Part shown: positions 8,512-16,686 of the stretch, piece by piece
How positions within the stretch are numbered: position 1 is the first letter of the stretch
How the letters are laid out: each line of letters begins with the position of its first letter
NCBI GenBank assembly: GCA_002869855.2
Contig: NEWQ02000016.1
Span: 24,957-79,702, forward strand
From: Nitrospira sp. CG24D
GTDB taxonomy: Bacteria > Nitrospirota > Nitrospiria > Nitrospirales > Nitrospiraceae
Reading direction: 5' to 3'
DNA: 54,746 nt
Notes under the pieces: model-generated
What the model was told of the DNA's origin: nothing
Database searches by the model: none
Seen by the model: only the letters and a program-made list of their open reading frames with translations
Translations under genes and position numbers: made by a program

Positions 8512-8759
8512 GCTTTCCTCCCTGGCAGATTGGTATCACGCGCAGCACAGGAGTTATCAATGGCTTTTTTGGCTAACGAAAAGGCTGCAGTCTTGGCATC
8601 CCATTCGGACTTATATCTCCCCTGCGGCGCGTCGACGGAGGTGCCCATGGTGGACTCGAGGAGTCCGGGAATCACGAAGCGACAGCGCCATGTTCCATTG
8701 GGCTGTTGTTCGGGCATGAGGAGAATCTTCTTGCCTTGCGAGTAGCAGGTCTCAGCCAT
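8508..8759 (-). CDS. Small hypothetical protein
   Basis: 83 residues from ATG 8759 (GAGGAGAGC upstream). The sequence MAETCYSQGKKILLMPEQQP, then WRCRFVIPGLLESTMG and KSEWDAKTAAFSLAKKAID, suggests a compact alpha/beta domain without signal peptide. Its last bases overlap the next gene (ATGA). The two probably form an operon with the gene at 8815-9156. Function unknown. Confidence 0.65.
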   Translation of the reverse strand: MAETCYSQGKKILLMPEQQPNGTWRCRFVIPGLLESTMGTSVDAPQGRYKSEWDAKTAAFSLAKKAIDNSCAARDTNLPGRKA

Positions 8760-8814
8760 CACGCTCTCCTCTGGGTAGGTGCTCGGCCCCGATGTGTTGC
8801 GTTCCAACCCTGTG

Positions 8815-9156
8815 CTACGCGGATTTGATGAATCGGTCTGCACTGAGAATGCTGTGCAATCGCTCGGTCACAGACCGTCGATACGGCTCTTTCTGGCGGA
8901 CCATAATGACCAGATTTTCACGATCGAGGAGAATATTCAGGTCGTCTTGTGTGACGAGTTGCCGGGTTGAAGTTCCGATATTCATCCGGTACTGGGTTCT
9001 CCCATCCGGATTCCGCATCGCGCCAGAAACCATCTCGGTTAACCCGTCAATCACTCCTTCGTGCCCTTCGAGGCGGTGTTTAACCCTGGTGCCATCAGGG
9101 ATCCGGACCCAATCTGATGCGAGGGGTTGAGCCTGCGAGGTGGGTTTCTGTGTCAT
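8815..9156 (-). CDS. Small hypothetical protein
   Basis: 113 residues from ATG 9156 (AAGGAGACTCC upstream). The region DGTRVKHRLEGHEGVIDGLT has the look of a small SH3-like barrel (KOW-type strand pattern), followed by a polar C-terminal half (LVTQDDLNILLDRENL). This is only a shape impression, not a family match. It is first in a three-gene minus-strand set ending at 8323. Confidence 0.6.
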   Translation of the reverse strand: MTQKPTSQAQPLASDWVRIPDGTRVKHRLEGHEGVIDGLTEMVSGAMRNPDGRTQYRMNIGTSTRQLVTQDDLNILLDRENLVIMVRQKEPYRRSVTERLHSILSADRFIKSA

Positions 9157-9589
9157 ACAGGAGTCTCCTTTGGGGACGCGGACTAGTGGCGTCCACGAGT
9201 CGGCCGATGAATGGGGGATGCTCAGAGTTCCGGACGGAAGCACGATGATAACTGCCGGACCGATTCTGTTTGACGGAGTGAGTGGGGTCGCTGATGAAAC
9301 AGATAGGAATCTATCGGAAGTGTGTATGGTTGGAGTCTAGCATGCTTCTGCCGACATAGCGAACGACTCTGCCTTTCTACCCTCCGCGCTTCTTCCCCCC
9401 CGTCTCGTGCGCGTGCGATTGCTATCGGTGTCCGATGGCGTTCTCTGTGACGAGGGGCACTGTCGGAAAGGCCAAAATTGTCTCAGCTTGGAGGTGGATC
9501 AGAGACTGAGGAAGAATAATTGTTCTGTTCGCGGAATTGCCTTGTTGCGAGGTATTCACTTCATCCGTGCATTGACTCTCGCCGGTGCG

Positions 9590-9715
9590 GCTCGTAGGGT
9601 AGATCTATGGCGGTGTGAGTGACGCCGGCTGTCCCATCCCTCGCGCATCCCGTCTATTTTTCTTTTCTGCGCGTCTGATTCCCCGGTCTCCACCGCTTTG
9701 TCGTAATGATTGTCC
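9590..9715 (+). repeat. Upstream module copy B, shared with 4671-4800
   Basis: The 760-bp gap 9157-9917 holds no convincing gene. Its only recognisable feature is this stretch, where CTGTCCCATC, CTCGCGC, GCGCGTCTGATT, CCGGTCTCC and GTAATGAT recur in the same order and nearly the same spacing as upstream of the CsbD gene at 4884. It lies about 200 bp upstream of the exported protein at 9918. Confidence 0.5.
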
Positions 9716-9917
9716 CGCTTCTTTCCTTCAAATCGGGTAGGCCTGGGTGCCTCGAATTCCGCTGTTGTTGTGCGATCGACATCTGTCCGGTGGCAGAGCA
9801 CACAGGCTCACGAGAGGGAAACGCGGCGAGGTCACTCGTCAACTGCGCTTCAGTGAGCAGGCCCGGCCTGAAGCGCCACCAAGGGCCCTGCACAATCCGG
9901 CCGAGGAGGAAGAAATC

Positions 9918-10211
9918 ATGAGAGTCCAGTTGTTCATGAAGCAACTTGTTGTGACGGGGTGTCTGGTGGCGAGTGCGATATTGCCGACCGGCGAGGGCCA
10001 AGCGGCAGATCCTCGTACGATGGAATCAGCCGCTCCGATCGCGACGGGCGAGATGAATCTCATGGCATCCGGCTCAGTGGAGGACACACTGAAATTGTGT
10101 CTGGCGAGAATTCCAAAGGATGCGAGTGCCGGACAACGACTCTTGGCCGAACAGAGCTGCCAGGGTGCAGAGCGGACAAGAAGTACGAGCCAAGGCGCTT
10201 CCCAGTATTGA
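9918..10211 (+). CDS. Small exported protein
   Basis: 97 residues; ATG 9918 is preceded by GAGGAGGAAGAAATC. A signal peptide is clear (basic start, LVVTGCLVASAILPTG, probable cleavage after GQAA). The mature part of about 67 residues has two cysteines (KLCLARIP and EQSCQGAE) that could form a disulphide in the periplasm. No known domain. A copy of the duplicated 110-bp upstream module lies about 200 bp before it. Confidence 0.7.
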   Translation: MRVQLFMKQLVVTGCLVASAILPTGEGQAADPRTMESAAPIATGEMNLMASGSVEDTLKLCLARIPKDASAGQRLLAEQSCQGAERTRSTSQGASQY

Positions 10212-10345
10212 GCGCGTAGCCACTGGAATTGGAAGCCCTTCCGCAGCCCTCTTCAGGGGCCGCAGATCGTTTCGGTGACGGTCGGTTCTTGGGGTAACTG
10301 TGGAGGCAAACGCTTCTCTGCCATGCCGTCATCTAGGGGGGTACT

Positions 10346-10558
10346 ATGCAATGTCCACGTTGTCAGGGCCTGATGATCATCACTTCGATGAACGAGCCAT
10401 TTTGTGCCGACGCGGTGGTGGGGTGGCGCTGCCTGCTCTGTGGTGAAGCGACGGACCCGGGAATCGAAGCCAACAGGGCCGTCCCTCCTCCGTCGGTTCG
10501 GACCCGGGCGCGCGTTCCCGGATCAACAATCGCGAGGTCCGGACGAGCAAGAAGCTGA
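10346..10558 (+). CDS. Small zinc-ribbon protein
   Basis: 70 residues, ATG 10346 after AGGGGGGTACT. CPRC near the N-terminus and CLLC about 28 residues later make a four-cysteine zinc ribbon; the tail is Arg/Pro-rich. The layout (short ribbon then basic tail) matches the protein at 40482, so the two are probably paralogues. Function unknown. Confidence 0.65.
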   Translation: MQCPRCQGLMIITSMNEPFCADAVVGWRCLLCGEATDPGIEANRAVPPPSVRTRARVPGSTIARSGRARS

Positions 10559-10579
10559 GAAGTTCAGAGGGGGCGAACG

Positions 10580-10678
10580 ATGCAAGCATGGCGGGACATT
10601 GGACCGGAATTGTCGCTGGGGCTCTACTTGGTCGCGTGGATGGTTGCGCTGCCCCTCACGTATGCGCAGTCGCGATAA
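10580..10678 (+). CDS. Possible 32-residue membrane microprotein
   Basis: ATG 10580 follows GAGGGGGCGAACG. The product MQAWRDIGPELSLGLYLVAW continues with a hydrophobic segment ending MVALPLTYAQSR, enough for one membrane helix. It is 21 bp after the zinc-ribbon gene and may be translated from the same mRNA. Too short for statistical support. Confidence 0.4.
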   Translation: MQAWRDIGPELSLGLYLVAWMVALPLTYAQSR

Positions 10679-10694
10679 ATCCTCAGTAACCTGG

Positions 10695-11570
10695 CTACCG
10701 CGACCGTGATCGGTCCGGTGCACGGAAATGCAGCGGGTCTCTGAGGCTCTGGAGTTCCCGATAATAGTAGAAGGCTGTGGGGCGTCTCGCTCCGAATTGC
10801 AGGGCGCGCAGAAACGCAATCTCTTCCTCGGTTGCTTCCCCGCTCAGTGACGCATCCTTAAGAAACTCAGTGAGCCCCGGCTCCTCCTCTGTGGATGACG
10901 CGGGGCCTTTTTCGATAAATTCAAACCGCTTCTGGTAGCCGGGAGCGATGCGGCGATTGAGCACGATTTCAATGCAGAAGGTCGCGAGGTCGATGTCCCA
11001 GGATTCAATCAAGGGATCCAGAAAGGCGATGCAGTTGTCGTTCGAGAGATCGAAGATCGTGGTGTCCAGAAACTGCAGGACCGTCACCCGCATCTGAGGA
11101 TACGTCTTCTTGCTGATGCGTGCCACCTGGCGCATCCAGACCTGATTGTCGAGCTCCTGCCTGGCGACGCCTTTGGCGACGCTGAGGAGCTTTTGTGTGA
11201 CGAACCGCTCGAGTTCCCCGAACGGTTGCTTTTCAAAAATCACCCGAATCTCACCGTTCTTGGCGGTGTTGCATTTGCGGAGAATCAGCTCGCGCACGTC
11301 GCGCAACAAGGGACCGGGCTGGTCTCCCAGCTGTTTCTTGAGATGCTCCCGCCGCTGCAGGTCGGCGAGTTTGGCCAGATGACCATCCGGCAATTTCAAC
11401 ACTCGACTGATCTTATCGTACATATCGGTGCGATTCGGCGCCGGAGGAAGTTTCTTGTTCGCCATGAGCTGCGAGATGTACGAGTCGGTCACATTGGCGG
11501 CGCGCGCGAGATCTTTCTGCCCCAGTCTCAGTTCTTTCAATCGATTCTTGATAAAAAGCGCAATGGTCAC
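10695..11570 (-). CDS. XRE-family transcriptional regulator with large C-terminal domain
   Basis: 291 residues from GTG 11570, with AGGGAG upstream. The first 60 residues form a Cro/CI helix-turn-helix (LGQKDLARAANVTDSYISQL). The rest, about 220 residues, is helical and not recognised; it may sense a ligand or mediate oligomerisation. The promoter region between 11571 and 11682 contains GAGTTAA twice and GTTAAC, possible autoregulatory half-sites. It is divergent from the gene at 11873, and the six 11-bp repeats lie between them. Confidence 0.75.
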   Translation of the reverse strand: MTIALFIKNRLKELRLGQKDLARAANVTDSYISQLMANKKLPPAPNRTDMYDKISRVLKLPDGHLAKLADLQRREHLKKQLGDQPGPLLRDVRELILRKCNTAKNGEIRVIFEKQPFGELERFVTQKLLSVAKGVARQELDNQVWMRQVARISKKTYPQMRVTVLQFLDTTIFDLSNDNCIAFLDPLIESWDIDLATFCIEIVLNRRIAPGYQKRFEFIEKGPASSTEEEPGLTEFLKDASLSGEATEEEIAFLRALQFGARRPTAFYYYRELQSLRDPLHFRAPDRSRSR

Positions 11571-11682
11571 GGGTCATCTCCCTGGTAGTTTTACGAGTTA
11601 AATAATAGGAGTTAACTGTATAGACTATTGTGGAGCTGTGCAATGGAGCAGTTGACTAAAGTTACTTAAAGAGCCTAGAGTG

Positions 11683-11748
11683 TTCAAGCAATCTTCAAGC
11701 AATCTTCAAGCAATCTTCAAGCAATCTTCAAGCAATCTTCAAGCAATG
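11683..11748. repeat. Six perfect 11-bp tandem repeats
   Basis: TTCAAGCAATC is repeated head to tail six times with no spacer (units start at 11683, 11694, 11705, 11716, 11727 and 11738; only the last base of the last unit differs, G instead of C). The array lies in the non-coding gap between the divergent XRE gene and the gene at 11873. The period is close to one DNA turn, so all copies face the same side of the helix. Confidence 0.9.
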
Positions 11749-11872
11749 AGGATTCGGTCAGCATCAAAGGCTTGTCCCAGTAACCTCCTGCCAGTGTGGT
11801 TCAGTCAACGAGTCTTGCTTGTTCCGTTGTCCAACTGGCGGCGGAGTTTTAGATGAAGAAGGAGAGTGACCC

Positions 11873-12241
11873 ATGACCACGCACGCGACAGTTTCCAGCC
11901 ACATCGAGACGACGGACGCACTGTCACGGTTGTATCTGTTCCTGGCGCAAGCCATGGACCGTGGGCTGGGTGAAGCAGGCCGCGTCAACGGCGGTGATTC
12001 CGAGTTGGATGCGAATCTTGCCGAAGCCAGGAGCGCAGCGTTGGAGCTGCTTTCGGTGAACCGGGTGGTCAGGGATAAGGTCGAGGCAGAATGCAATCGT
12101 ATCCGGTCGCTGGTTGAGGCTTGTCGCAAGGGCGGCGCGTCCCAGATGACCCTGCTGGAGGCGTTGAAAGCGGAGCGGGGGATTGTGAAGCAGAAAACCA
12201 TGGTACTGAGCGATCTGCTCGCGGTCTTTCGAGCAGCCTGA
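11873..12241 (+). CDS. Helical hypothetical protein
   Basis: 122 residues, ATG 11873 after GAAGGAGAG. Almost entirely amphipathic helix (ALSRLYLFLAQAMDRGLGEA, then LDANLAEARSAALELLSVN) with no signal peptide or cofactor motif. It may form a coiled coil. It lies downstream of the tandem repeats and about 80 bp before another small plus-strand gene. Function unknown. Confidence 0.6.
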   Translation: MTTHATVSSHIETTDALSRLYLFLAQAMDRGLGEAGRVNGGDSELDANLAEARSAALELLSVNRVVRDKVEAECNRIRSLVEACRKGGASQMTLLEALKAERGIVKQKTMVLSDLLAVFRAA

Positions 12242-12320
12242 AAGGATTATCGGGATGACATCACCATCAATGGCCGGTTCGAAAGCACGATGGCGGGCCA
12301 CACGCGTGACGGGAGAAATT

Positions 12321-12533
12321 ATGAAGAACACAGCACAAACGTTTGTCCTGACCATGAATTCCCCATCCCGGAAGGGGATGCGGATCTGGACGGGGAAGAA
12401 TATCCACGCGCTGCGCCATTGCTCAGTGAAGCAGATCGGTCAGGCGCTGAGCGAGTTGCAGCATCATATGAATCAGCTGCAAGCGGCGGCGCCAGGACCC
12501 GGCCGATCGGATTTCCTGAATCGTTCCCGCTAG
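12321..12533 (+). CDS. Small hypothetical protein
   Basis: 70 residues, ATG 12321 after GGGAGAAATT. Begins MKNTAQTFVLTMNSPSRKGM and has a helical segment SVKQIGQALSELQHHMNQLQ. No transmembrane segment. Possibly co-transcribed with the gene at 11873. Unrecognised; it could be a spurious frame, but the ribosome site is good. Confidence 0.5.
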   Translation: MKNTAQTFVLTMNSPSRKGMRIWTGKNIHALRHCSVKQIGQALSELQHHMNQLQAAAPGPGRSDFLNRSR

Positions 12534-12709
12534 CGGGGGACGGGGGCACGTCTCAGCCGCACAGGTAGGTAAAGGTGTCGCTGATCGTGTCTTCCCGGTG
12601 TTCAACCGCCTGAAGGCGATGAGCCTGGGATGAAGCGGCGATGCAGGATGAGATTGTTCGGGTAAGTAGCAAGTGAGAGTGAACGTGTCCGATTGCTGGG
12701 GGTGTGGGT

Positions 12710-13363
12710 ATGGCAACCAAGCGAACAGCGCCGTTTAACTTTCAGGGATTTCTTGAAAAGGTCAGCAGCGGGAAGACGGTGCTGACCTTTCCAAAGAGGA
12801 AGATGATCTTTTCTCAAGGAGATGCGGCGGACGCCGTCTTCTATATCCAGTCGGGGAAGGTCAAGCTGACCGTCGTCTCACAGCAAGGCAAGGAAGCCGT
12901 CATCGCGATTCTGGAGCGAGGCGCATTCTTCGGGGAATCCTGTCTCGCCGGGCAGAACATTTGTCCGGCAACAGTGACCACGGTAGAAGATTCCAGTATT
13001 GTCCGTATCGACAAAGACGCCATGGTCCGTCTGTTACATGATGAGCCCACATTTGCTGAGTTCTTTATGTCGGTGCTGCTGGTGCACAATATTCGTATTC
13101 AAGAGGACTTAGTCGATCAGCTCTTCAATTCCAGCGAGAAGCGTCTGGCCCGGGTGTTGTTGCTGCTGGCGCATTTCGGGAAAGAGAGCAAGCCGGAGAC
13201 GGTGATTCCCAAGATCAGTCAGGAAACGCTGGCCGAGATGATCGGAACGACGCGCTCCCGTGTCAGTTTCTTTATGAATAAGTTCCGCAAGCTGGGCTTT
13301 GTCGAATACAACGGCGAACTCCACGTGCATAGCTCGCTCCTCAGCGTCGTGCTCCACGACTAA
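12710..13363 (+). CDS. Crp/Fnr-family transcriptional regulator 1
   Basis: 217 residues from ATG 12710 (GTG 12704 is also possible). An N-terminal cyclic-nucleotide-type beta barrel (FSQGDAADAVFYIQSGKVKL), the long dimer helix (IRIQEDLVDQLFNSSEKRLA) and a C-terminal winged helix with recognition segment GTTRSRVSFFMNKFRKLG. The second and third regulators in the window share this architecture and the ending VHSSLL..VVLHD. Cys78 and Cys85 (CLAGQNIC) are conserved in all three and might be redox-active. The Fnr iron-sulphur cysteine cluster is absent. It lies 186 bp upstream of regulator 2. Confidence 0.9.
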   Translation: MATKRTAPFNFQGFLEKVSSGKTVLTFPKRKMIFSQGDAADAVFYIQSGKVKLTVVSQQGKEAVIAILERGAFFGESCLAGQNICPATVTTVEDSSIVRIDKDAMVRLLHDEPTFAEFFMSVLLVHNIRIQEDLVDQLFNSSEKRLARVLLLLAHFGKESKPETVIPKISQETLAEMIGTTRSRVSFFMNKFRKLGFVEYNGELHVHSSLLSVVLHD

Positions 13364-13500
13364 GTGTCCGTTCAACCGGGCACCTGGTGGTCATGGATGC
13401 GGCATTTTGCAGGCCCCACGCCAAGCCGCTCCTCTGTCTGCGCGAGACAATGGGGCGAACAAGATTCTTTATTTGCGCCGATGGGATCGGAGCCTAGTTG

Positions 13501-13517
13501 TGAGCAATATTGATCAG
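13501..13517 (+). promoter_or_regulatory. Crp/Fnr-type operator directly upstream of regulator 2
   Basis: TGAGCAATATTGATCAG matches the consensus of the window (TGAGCAATTNTGAYCAG) at 16/17 or better. If the fixed geometry applied, the -10 would be GAAAAT at 13538-13543 and the transcript would start at the ATG (13549), leaderless; the GGGAG at 13534-13538 would then be wasted. The alternative is that this copy is an autoregulatory repressor site. It is the only copy with a plausible ribosome site between operator and -10. Confidence 0.6.
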
Positions 13518-13548
13518 AATTAGCGCTCGTGGCGGGAGAAAATTAATT

Positions 13549-14289
13549 ATGGGACGTCAGAAAGAGGCAATCATCGCGATGGCCGCGGCAGTGAAAACAG
13601 AATCAGCGAAGTCGAAACCATCGAGAATGGCGAGAACGGCACGCACAGCAGCCGCACGGTTTGATCCCAAGATCTTCCTTACCAAGGTCGGCAACGGAAC
13701 GACCATTCTCAAATCCGCAAAAAAGCATATGCTCTTTTCCCAAGGGGATGCGGCAAATGCTGTCTTCTATGTTCAGACAGGCAGAGTCAAGCTCACCGTG
13801 GTCTCACCTCAGGGCAAGGGAGCCGTCGTCGGAATTCTGGATCCCGGGGCCTTTTTCGGTGAGGGTTGTCTCGCCGGACAGGTGGTGTGCATGGCGACCG
13901 CCACCGCGCTGGAGGCATCCACGATTGCGCGCATCGACAAGGTTGCCATGATCCGCGTGCTCAACGAGGAGCCTGCCTTTGCCGCGCTGTTCGTGGCCTA
14001 CCTGTTGTCTCACAGCATTCGCATCCAAGCGGACCTGGTCGATCACCTCTTCAATTCTGCCGAGAAGCGGCTGGCGCGCATCCTCCTGTTGATGGCCCAC
14101 TTCGGCAAGGAAGGGCAGCCTGTCCCTGTGATTCCCCAAATCAGTCAAGAAATGCTCGCCGACATGATCGGCACCACGCGTTCCAGAGTCAGCTTCTTTC
14201 TAAACCGGTTCAAGAAACTCGGCTTCATCAAGTACAACGGGAGCCTGGAAGTGCATAGCTCGCTACTGAATATTGTGCTTCACGACTGA
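13549..14289 (+). CDS. Crp/Fnr-family transcriptional regulator 2
   Basis: 246 residues from ATG 13549 (GGGAG upstream; a TTG at 13510 lies inside the operator and is rejected). Compared with regulators 1 and 3 it has an extra basic N-terminal arm of about 35-40 residues (KTESAKSKPSRMARTARTAA). Then come the ligand barrel, the dimer helix and the winged helix (GTTRSRVSFFLNRFKKLG). Cys107/Cys114 form CLAGQVVC. It is closest to regulator 3 (50794). Its 3' end overlaps the convergent response-regulator gene by 27 bp. Confidence 0.9.
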   Translation: MGRQKEAIIAMAAAVKTESAKSKPSRMARTARTAAARFDPKIFLTKVGNGTTILKSAKKHMLFSQGDAANAVFYVQTGRVKLTVVSPQGKGAVVGILDPGAFFGEGCLAGQVVCMATATALEASTIARIDKVAMIRVLNEEPAFAALFVAYLLSHSIRIQADLVDHLFNSAEKRLARILLLMAHFGKEGQPVPVIPQISQEMLADMIGTTRSRVSFFLNRFKKLGFIKYNGSLEVHSSLLNIVLHD

Positions 14290-15030
14290 CTGCGTCGCCG
14301 CCGTTCTTGTTGTGGTCCGTCTCACGGTACCTGATTTGCTATCTTTCCCTCTAGTGGACGCGGGCTCGACCACAGGGATGACCCCGCGTTGAAGGACCGC
14401 ATGGATGAGGTCCTGGCGGGAATGCAGCCCCATCTTCCGCAGCAAGCTGGTACGATGGGATTCCTCGGCGCGGGAACCGATCTTTAGGCGAATGCCGATA
14501 TCGCGGCTGGTTGCTCCTTCCACGACGAGCTGCAGAACCTGTCGCTCGCGGGCGGTCAGTGTATCAGAGAAGCTCGGCGAATCGGTCTGAGCCTTTTCCA
14601 GCAGGGTCCCTTTCGCCGTATATGAGCCACGGAACGATTCGGAAAGTCTTGGACTCAGGTAATGCCGACCGGCAACCACTTCGCATATGGCCTGAAGGAG
14701 CTCGTTGCCGCAGGATTCTTTGGCGACATAAGCCGCAGCACCGGCTTTCATGGCTTCCAATACATAGGCCTCATCCCCGCACATGGAAAGAATGATGACA
14801 CGGGTATTCAATTTGAGGCGCAGGACTTTTCGTGTGGTGTCGAGCCCGTTCAGCCGGGGCATCATCAGATCGACAATCAAGACCTGGGGTTTCTTCCGCT
14901 TGACGAGTTCGATCGCCTCGAGCCCGTCAGCTGCTTCGCCCACAATGACGCATCGGGGGTCCGACTCCACCAGCGCCCGCAGCCCTTGCCTCACGACAAC
15001 ATGGTCATCCGCCAACACAATAGTAGTCAT
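14263..15030 (-). CDS. NarL/FixJ-type response regulator
   Basis: 255 residues from ATG 15030 (an upstream ATG at 15111 is also in frame). Receiver domain MTTIVLADDHVVVRQGLRAL with phosphoacceptor Asp54 (LIVDLMMP), then a LuxR-type helix-turn-helix (LTARERQVLQLVVEGATSRD) and an unusual basic Thr/Arg-rich tail (TVRRTTTRTAATQ). It is divergent from the kaiC-like, kaiB-like and histidine kinase genes, which makes that kinase (17013) its probable partner. The C-terminal 9 codons overlap the end of regulator 2 on the other strand. Confidence 0.9.
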   Translation of the reverse strand: MTTIVLADDHVVVRQGLRALVESDPRCVIVGEAADGLEAIELVKRKKPQVLIVDLMMPRLNGLDTTRKVLRLKLNTRVIILSMCGDEAYVLEAMKAGAAAYVAKESCGNELLQAICEVVAGRHYLSPRLSESFRGSYTAKGTLLEKAQTDSPSFSDTLTARERQVLQLVVEGATSRDIGIRLKIGSRAEESHRTSLLRKMGLHSRQDLIHAVLQRGVIPVVEPASTRGKDSKSGTVRRTTTRTAATQSVVKHNIQ

Positions 15031-15174
15031 TGCAACGTCTTCTCCCGTAGTCGCGAAAATGTTTCTCACTGTATCAGGAGCGACTCCCGATGTATGCCCT
15101 ATATTGCTCATGCGCTTCCATCGGCGCCTGCACTGACAAACCGGGGAGCGATCTCATCTAGAGGAGGGGCTACG

Positions 15175-16629
15175 GTGGCCAGACCAACGCGAAGGGTGCA
15201 CGAACAAGAGGAGGCCGGATTGCGGAAGAAAAGGAAACGGATCAGCAAGATCCCGACCGGCATCGTCGGGCTGGACAAAGTATTGGACGGCGGTCTACCC
15301 GCAGAACGCATGACACTGGTCGGCGGCGGTCCCGGGAGCGGGAAAAGCATCATCGGCTTGCAATGGTTGTTGGCGGGCGCCGATACCGGCGAGCCGGGCA
15401 TTCTTGTACTGTTCGAAGAGCGTGTCGCGTCAGTGCGTCAAAACGCCTCGGGCTTGGGATGGGATTTGGCCCAGCTGGAGCAGAAGGGTCTGCTGTGCCT
15501 GCTGGATGCCCGGATAAGTCCAGAAGCGGTGGTCTCCGGCGACTTTTCCATCAAGGGGCTGTTGGCGATCATCGGACAGAAGGCCAAGGCCATGCGAGCC
15601 CGGCGCATTGTGATCGACGCGGTGGACGCGCTTCTGTATTTGTACGACAGTCCCATGCGCGAGCGACACGAATTATATACGTTACACGAATGGCTGCTGG
15701 ACCAAAAACTGACGACGATGATGACGGTCAAAACCGTCCCGCAGGAGGAATCTCCCCGGTATGCATTTCTGGACTTCATGGCGGATTGCGTCATTCACGT
15801 CGACCAGCGCGTCACGCAACAGATCACCACGCGCCGTCTGAGAGTGGTCAAGTATCGGGGGTCTGGATATGGCCGTAACGAGTACCCCTTTGTCATTAGT
15901 CAGGACGGCATCAACGTCATTCCTATCACCAGCAATGTGTTGCAGCACCGTCCGCTCGGTTCCAAAGTATCCAGCGGCCAGGCCGGGCTCGATGTCGTGC
16001 TCGCCGGCGGCTTCAGGCGCGGAGCCAGCACCCTGATCTTGGGAATTGCCGGTAGCGGAAAGACCACTCTGGCCTGCATCTTCGCTCAGGCTGCCGGCCG
16101 GCGCGGCGAGCGCGTGCTGTATCTCAATTTCGAGGAGTCGGCGGAATCGATGGTCGGTAACATGCTGAGCCCGGGCCTGGCCCTGGGGCCGTTGATCAAG
16201 CGCGGGACGCTGGTAGTCCGGTCCTACTTGCCGGAAGCGATGGGCGTGGAGGAGCACTTGTTTCATGCCCTGAAAGCCCTGGACGAGCTGCAGCCGCAGC
16301 ACGTCGTGGTGGATGCGATCTCAGCATGCAAACGCATGGGCTCGGAGCAGGCAGCCTTTGAATATCTGATGCGGCTGCTGAACGACTGCCGAGAACGCGG
16401 GATCACCTGTTTTTATCTCAACCAGGCGACGAGTCTTGATATCGTCGCAGAGATCAGCGGCATCGGTATTTCGTCCATTATCGACACCGTGGTGCTGCTG
16501 CGCTATCTTCAGGTCGGTCATGCGATGAAACGCCAGTTGCTCGTCATGAAGTCGCGGGGCTCGAAGCATTCCGACCTCTTCCACGAATTCCACATTACTG
16601 ATCGAGGGATTGAGCTGGAGAAGACCTAG
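15175..16629 (+). CDS. KaiC-like double RecA-type ATPase
   Basis: 484 residues from GTG 15175, chosen because GAGGAGGGG lies just upstream; a much longer open frame upstream is antisense to the response regulator. Two KaiC domains in tandem: Walker A GGGPGSGKS with LFEER and Walker B RIVIDAVDAL in the first, and GIAGSGKTT with NFEES and HVVVDAISA in the second, so both keep the glutamate pair expected for ATP hydrolysis. KaiC is the core of the cyanobacterial clock; non-cyanobacterial homologues are linked to stress and signalling. It is followed by kaiB-like and histidine kinase genes, forming a signalling module. Confidence 0.9.
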   Translation: MARPTRRVHEQEEAGLRKKRKRISKIPTGIVGLDKVLDGGLPAERMTLVGGGPGSGKSIIGLQWLLAGADTGEPGILVLFEERVASVRQNASGLGWDLAQLEQKGLLCLLDARISPEAVVSGDFSIKGLLAIIGQKAKAMRARRIVIDAVDALLYLYDSPMRERHELYTLHEWLLDQKLTTMMTVKTVPQEESPRYAFLDFMADCVIHVDQRVTQQITTRRLRVVKYRGSGYGRNEYPFVISQDGINVIPITSNVLQHRPLGSKVSSGQAGLDVVLAGGFRRGASTLILGIAGSGKTTLACIFAQAAGRRGERVLYLNFEESAESMVGNMLSPGLALGPLIKRGTLVVRSYLPEAMGVEEHLFHALKALDELQPQHVVVDAISACKRMGSEQAAFEYLMRLLNDCRERGITCFYLNQATSLDIVAEISGIGISSIIDTVVLLRYLQVGHAMKRQLLVMKSRGSKHSDLFHEFHITDRGIELEKT

Positions 16630-16686
16630 CTCTGCAAGAGCGGCCCGGTCGGTCTATCCGACGAAGCGCAGGTAAACGGGAGTTCA

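Noticed and set aside
11683..11748. CRISPR array
   Set aside because: The repeats are 11 bp, directly adjacent and have no spacers; no cas genes are present.
14662..15174. Long N-terminal extension of the KaiC-like protein
   Set aside because: It is antisense to the response regulator; GTG 15175 has a strong ribosome site and the KaiC fold starts soon after.
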